From assembly GCF_005405365.1 (NCBI RefSeq), contig NZ_BJDX01000008.1:55222-119221 (forward strand): a stretch of 64,000 nt of DNA. Reading direction: 5' to 3'. Below, piece by piece: positions 63,011-64,000 of the stretch. The notes under the pieces were generated by a model. That model saw only the letters and a list, made by a program, of their open reading frames with translations. It ran no database searches and had not been told where the DNA came from. This DNA is from Enterococcus xiangfangensis (GTDB lineage: Bacteria > Bacillota > Bacilli > Lactobacillales > Enterococcaceae). Numbering within the stretch: position 1 is the stretch's first letter; each line of letters opens with the position of its first letter. The position numbers and the translations under genes are program-made.

Positions 63011-63241
63011 AAAAAGTCCTAGAACACGCTTGTGTTCTAGGACGTAAATTACGCGGTACCACCTAAATTGCAGAAAAAATTCTGCCGCTCAAACATGGAT
63101 AACGGTCATGCGCCGCGCGCTCTTACTTTTTTCAGAACGCAAAACTCCCAAGCTACCTTCCATGAGTCAAAGTGAAAATGTTTCAGCCTAGCACTTTCTC
63201 TCTCAACCTTTGCTGCTCATGTACTCCTCTTGATCCTTGTT
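63011..63241 (-). promoter_or_regulatory. T-box riboswitch of valS
   Basis: The leader contains the T-box sequence TGGTACCGCG (63052-63061) within AATTTAGGTGG context, followed by a strong terminator GTCCTAGAACAC (63016-63027) / GTGTTCTAGGAC (63032-63043) with T5. In the stem I region a GAAG-GTA-G stretch puts a GUA valine codon (63154-63156) at the likely specifier. Uncharged tRNA-Val would pair with both sites, disrupt the terminator and allow valS transcription. Confidence 0.92.
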
Positions 63242-63247
63242 TGCCTC

Positions 63248-63276
63248 ATTTTACAATGAAGTCTGTGACTTGTAAA
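63248..63276 (-). promoter_or_regulatory. valS promoter
   Basis: TTTACA (63271-63276), 17-bp spacer, TAAAAT (63248-63253) on the minus strand; start near 63241, just upstream of the T-box. Confidence 0.75.
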
Positions 63277-63279
63277 GTC

Positions 63280-63915
63280 TTACTGCCCATCAAAATAGAT
63301 CAGTGTCTGTAATTCCGAGGTCAGATCGATGTAATGGACATGGACATTGTCCGGTACTTTCAATGGATCTGGCGCAAAATTTAAAATCGCTGTGATGCCA
63401 TTGGCAACCACTTGATCGATTGCCGCTTGAGCATTTTGACTTGGAACTGTCGAAATCGCAACCGTAATTTTTTCTTCTGCTAAAACTTTTTCCATCTCAT
63501 CAATTGAATAAACATGGTAACCACAGAGTTCTTTGCCAATTTTTTCAGGATCATTATCAAATGCACAAACAATCTTCAAATTTTCATTTCGACGAAAATT
63601 ATTGTTTAACAGCGCTTGTCCTAAATTTCCACAGCCGATCAGCGCGATCCGTTTTTCTTCTTTTGTTTCTAACATCTCACTGAACACTTTGATCAAATCA
63701 TGCACATCATACCCATATCCGCTGCGGCCCAATTCACCAAAATGCGAAAAATCGCGTCGAATCGTCGCTGACCCGACTTGCGTCATTTTGCTCAGCTCAG
63801 AAGATTTGATACGAGTGACATTATTTTTTTCCAGTCCCTTCAAACAACGCAAATACAAAGACAATCTTTTCGTTGTCGCTTTTGATAACAATGGCTTTTG
63901 AAGTATCCGCTCCAT
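63280..63915 (-). CDS. rex: Redox-sensing transcriptional repressor Rex
   Basis: A 211-residue repressor that senses the NADH/NAD+ ratio. The N-terminal winged helix (MTQVGSATIRRDFSHFGELG) binds DNA, and the Rossmann motif GCGNLG at residues 94-99 binds NADH. ATG 63915 has AAGGAG seven bases upstream; ATG 63921 in frame is one base from that site and is rejected. No Rex operator (TTGTGA-N6-TCACAA) is seen in the window. The upstream 75-bp repeat supplies its ribosome site. Confidence 0.95.
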   Translation of the reverse strand: MERILQKPLLSKATTKRLSLYLRCLKGLEKNNVTRIKSSELSKMTQVGSATIRRDFSHFGELGRSGYGYDVHDLIKVFSEMLETKEEKRIALIGCGNLGQALLNNNFRRNENLKIVCAFDNDPEKIGKELCGYHVYSIDEMEKVLAEEKITVAISTVPSQNAQAAIDQVVANGITAILNFAPDPLKVPDNVHVHYIDLTSELQTLIYFDGQ

Positions 63916-63922
63916 GATCATT

Positions 63923-63994
63923 CTCCTTATTCGTTTTAATGAATTAATTTTTTTACAAAAATTAGTTTGATGCTCATACCGTATACCATTCCGC
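63923..63994 (-). repeat. Hairpin/Shine-Dalgarno repeat, copy upstream of rex
   Basis: GAATGGTATACGG core at 63979-63991 (minus strand), 14-nt linker, hairpin TAATTTTT (63945-63952) / AAAAATTA (63957-63964), then an ACGAATAAGGAG end. The hairpin edge is 29 nt from the rex start. It may continue past the window edge. Confidence 0.7.
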
Positions 63995-64000
63995 TATACT

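Overview
The window looks like chromosomal DNA of an Enterococcus or a close relative. It is AT-rich and low-GC Gram-positive in style, with strong Shine-Dalgarno sites and some TTG/GTG starts. It carries the LiaXYZ envelope-stress operon, RNase J1 with the RNA polymerase epsilon subunit, HPr kinase, a T-box in front of valS, a short ATP synthase operon and the redox regulator Rex. The species cannot be fixed from the sequence alone. I see no insertion sequence, prophage, CRISPR array or rRNA; two tRNA genes are present.

Almost everything is on the minus strand, so transcription runs from high to low coordinates. The plus-strand exceptions are yigZ, two TetR regulators and the rpoY-rnjA pair. 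Layout by coordinate: 1-1.9 kb, hprK-lgt-gpsA (gpsA only its first codons); 2.1-4.4 kb, liaXYZ; 4.6-10.3 kb, the phosphate uptake operon pstS-pstC-pstA-pstB1-pstB2-phoU; 10.5-12.8 kb, cardiolipin synthase, a GNAT enzyme and a small multidrug-resistance pump; 13.1-19.4 kb, ftsEX, prfB with its programmed frameshift, secA and hpf; 19.5-23.5 kb, comFA-comFC, a DUF7662 gene, yigZ and a GntR regulator; 23.6-28.7 kb, a giant 2-hydroxyacyl-CoA dehydratase activase-type protein facing a TetR regulator; 28.7-35.5 kb, small genes, tRNA-Tyr and tRNA-Gln, a CBS-ACT protein and the livKHMGF branched-chain amino acid importer, then yidD; 35.6-44.2 kb, epuA, murA, ywzB and atpBEFHAGDC; 44.4-50 kb, secG, est, rnr, smpB, a yjdI-yjdJ pair and a gamma carbonic anhydrase-like gene; 50.4-56.9 kb, a heterodimeric ABC exporter, rpoY-rnjA and a TetR gene; 57-64 kb, csp, radC, a HAD phosphatase, folC, T-box-valS and rex.

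Most genes are housekeeping: lipoprotein maturation, sugar-catabolite signalling, phosphate and amino acid uptake, energy, protein export, ribosome rescue and hibernation, and RNA decay. The regulatory DNA is the richest part. A Pho box lies in front of pstC. CodY-like boxes lie in front of livK, the atp operon and the ABC exporter, with a cre site also at livK. GntR and LiaXYZ promoters carry palindromes. Intrinsic terminators separate most units.

The most unusual signal is a repeat of about 75 bp present four times: before pstS, pstB1, pstB2 and rex. It has a conserved GAATGGTATACGG block, a hairpin whose arms vary but stay complementary, and it ends exactly at the Shine-Dalgarno sequence, 27-30 nt from hairpin to start codon. 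Other notable items are a likely approximately 75-nt terminated RNA upstream of the SMR pump gene and a terminator whose T-tract and 3' arm form the ribosome binding region of radC.
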